From an uncultured Lachnospiraceae bacterium (GTDB lineage: Bacteria > Bacillota > Clostridia > Lachnospirales > Lachnospiraceae): 53,149 bases of DNA. The stretch covers positions 1 to 53,149 of the forward strand of contig CADADA010000016.1 in NCBI GenBank assembly GCA_902786515.1. The letters are read 5' to 3'. The position numbers were made by a program, and so were the translations under genes. Positions 52,866-53,149 of the stretch are shown here, one piece after another; positions within the stretch are counted from its first letter, which is position 1; the number at the start of each line of letters is the position of its first letter. The notes under the pieces were generated by a model. The model was not told the DNA's origin. It did no database searches and saw only the letters and a program-made list of their open reading frames with translations.

Positions 52866-53149
52866 AAAATATTAAAATGATAACTATAACTATAATAGTG
52901 TTACTAGCTGTTGTTGCCTCATCTGTATTCATCTATGGAAGATACATGAATAACAAGAAATCTGATAATAGTATATTGAATGAGCTAACGTTACTTGATG
53001 AAGAACAGGTCCAGAGTGTTGAAGTTGATGGTGTAAGAATTGATCTTAAGGCGTGTATATTTGACCCGGAAACCGGGATTGGAAGAGTACTGGTAATGAT
53101 AAAGCCCGTGGATGGGGATGCATCAAATGATATACAAACATCAGATGGT
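52862..53149 (+). CDS. Membrane-anchored protein, 3' end outside the window
   Basis: ATG 52862, with GAAAGGAA upstream, opens a frame running off the window edge (at least 96 residues). A membrane or signal segment lies at ~7-24 (ITIIVLLAVVASSVFIYG), followed by a hydrophilic, acidic extracellular part. It overlaps the preceding fragment by 4 nt (ATGA). No family recognised from this part. Confidence 0.7.
   Translation, partial: MKNIKMITITIIVLLAVVASSVFIYGRYMNNKKSDNSILNELTLLDEEQVQSVEVDGVRIDLKACIFDPETGIGRVLVMIKPVDGDASNDIQTSDG

Overview
The window is AT-rich chromosomal DNA from a Gram-positive, spore-forming-type anaerobe of the class Clostridia, most likely family Lachnospiraceae. The evidence is the codon usage, AGGAGG-type ribosome binding sites, consensus sigma-A promoters, tRNAs without an encoded CCA, a phenylalanine T-box, and several families typical of Lachnospiraceae (a DUF4250 protein, the large DUF5717/DUF5716-type pair, a secreted C1 peptidase with a stalk domain, and a FeoA-FeoB fusion with a tiny Cys-rich partner). 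I cannot name the species. No prophage, transposase, integrase or CRISPR array is visible; this is mostly core genome with a few accessory secreted proteins and repeats.

Layout. 1-1026: 3' end of a 23S rRNA followed directly by nine tRNA genes (Asn, Glu, Thr, Met, Asp, Val, Leu, Arg, Trp) and a terminator, with no 5S gene in between. 1126-8108: a co-directional run with a zinc-phospholipase-like protein, a 49-aa Lys/Asn-rich protein, a rhodanese, a THUMP RNA methyltransferase, a secreted papain-like protease, a cell-wall amidase, RdgB and a metallophosphoesterase. The stop codon of the last gene lies inside the -35 box of a perfect promoter for a second tRNA array (Pro, Gly, Arg, His, Gln; 8184-8666). 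8738-11078: Dabb protein, PepD dipeptidase and convergent bioY, whose promoter overlaps a candidate BirA operator. 11391-14811: a secreted unknown protein, an LRR surface protein and an AlbA/Schlafen-type regulator followed by a cluster of 10-bp motifs. 15028-20467: two PLP aminotransferases, a small membrane exporter, a structured ncRNA (6S-like or raiA-like) and a large SpoIID-domain protein. 20501-25268: yihY diverging from T-box-controlled pheST, the two promoters sharing overlapping -35 boxes. 25269-32163: a repeat-bearing leader and a secreted MBL-fold protein, clpB, DUF4250, polysaccharide deacetylase and rarA.

32433-40840 is the most interesting part. After a secreted Big_2-type protein with a folded leader comes a four-gene operon: a 1180-aa protein combining beta-sandwich and helical repeats, a degenerate Hsp70/actin-fold protein, a TPR protein and a membrane-anchored coiled-coil protein. 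I find no enzyme in it, and I read it as an uncharacterised Hsp70-based machine at the membrane.

40846-43357 (minus) is an iron-uptake locus (FeoA-FeoB plus a 49-aa Cys-rich protein) with a palindromic Fur-type box in its promoter. 43609-52316: valS, a membrane protein, a CorA-type transporter, a DUF815-like AAA protein, a VanZ-like protein, citrate synthase and lgt. 52414-52664 holds a 53-bp tandem repeat, each unit a hairpin, abutting a gene remnant; a membrane-anchored protein runs off the right edge. Housekeeping functions (translation, protein quality control, repair, envelope) dominate. Iron, biotin and phenylalanine supply each show a matching cis-regulatory element.
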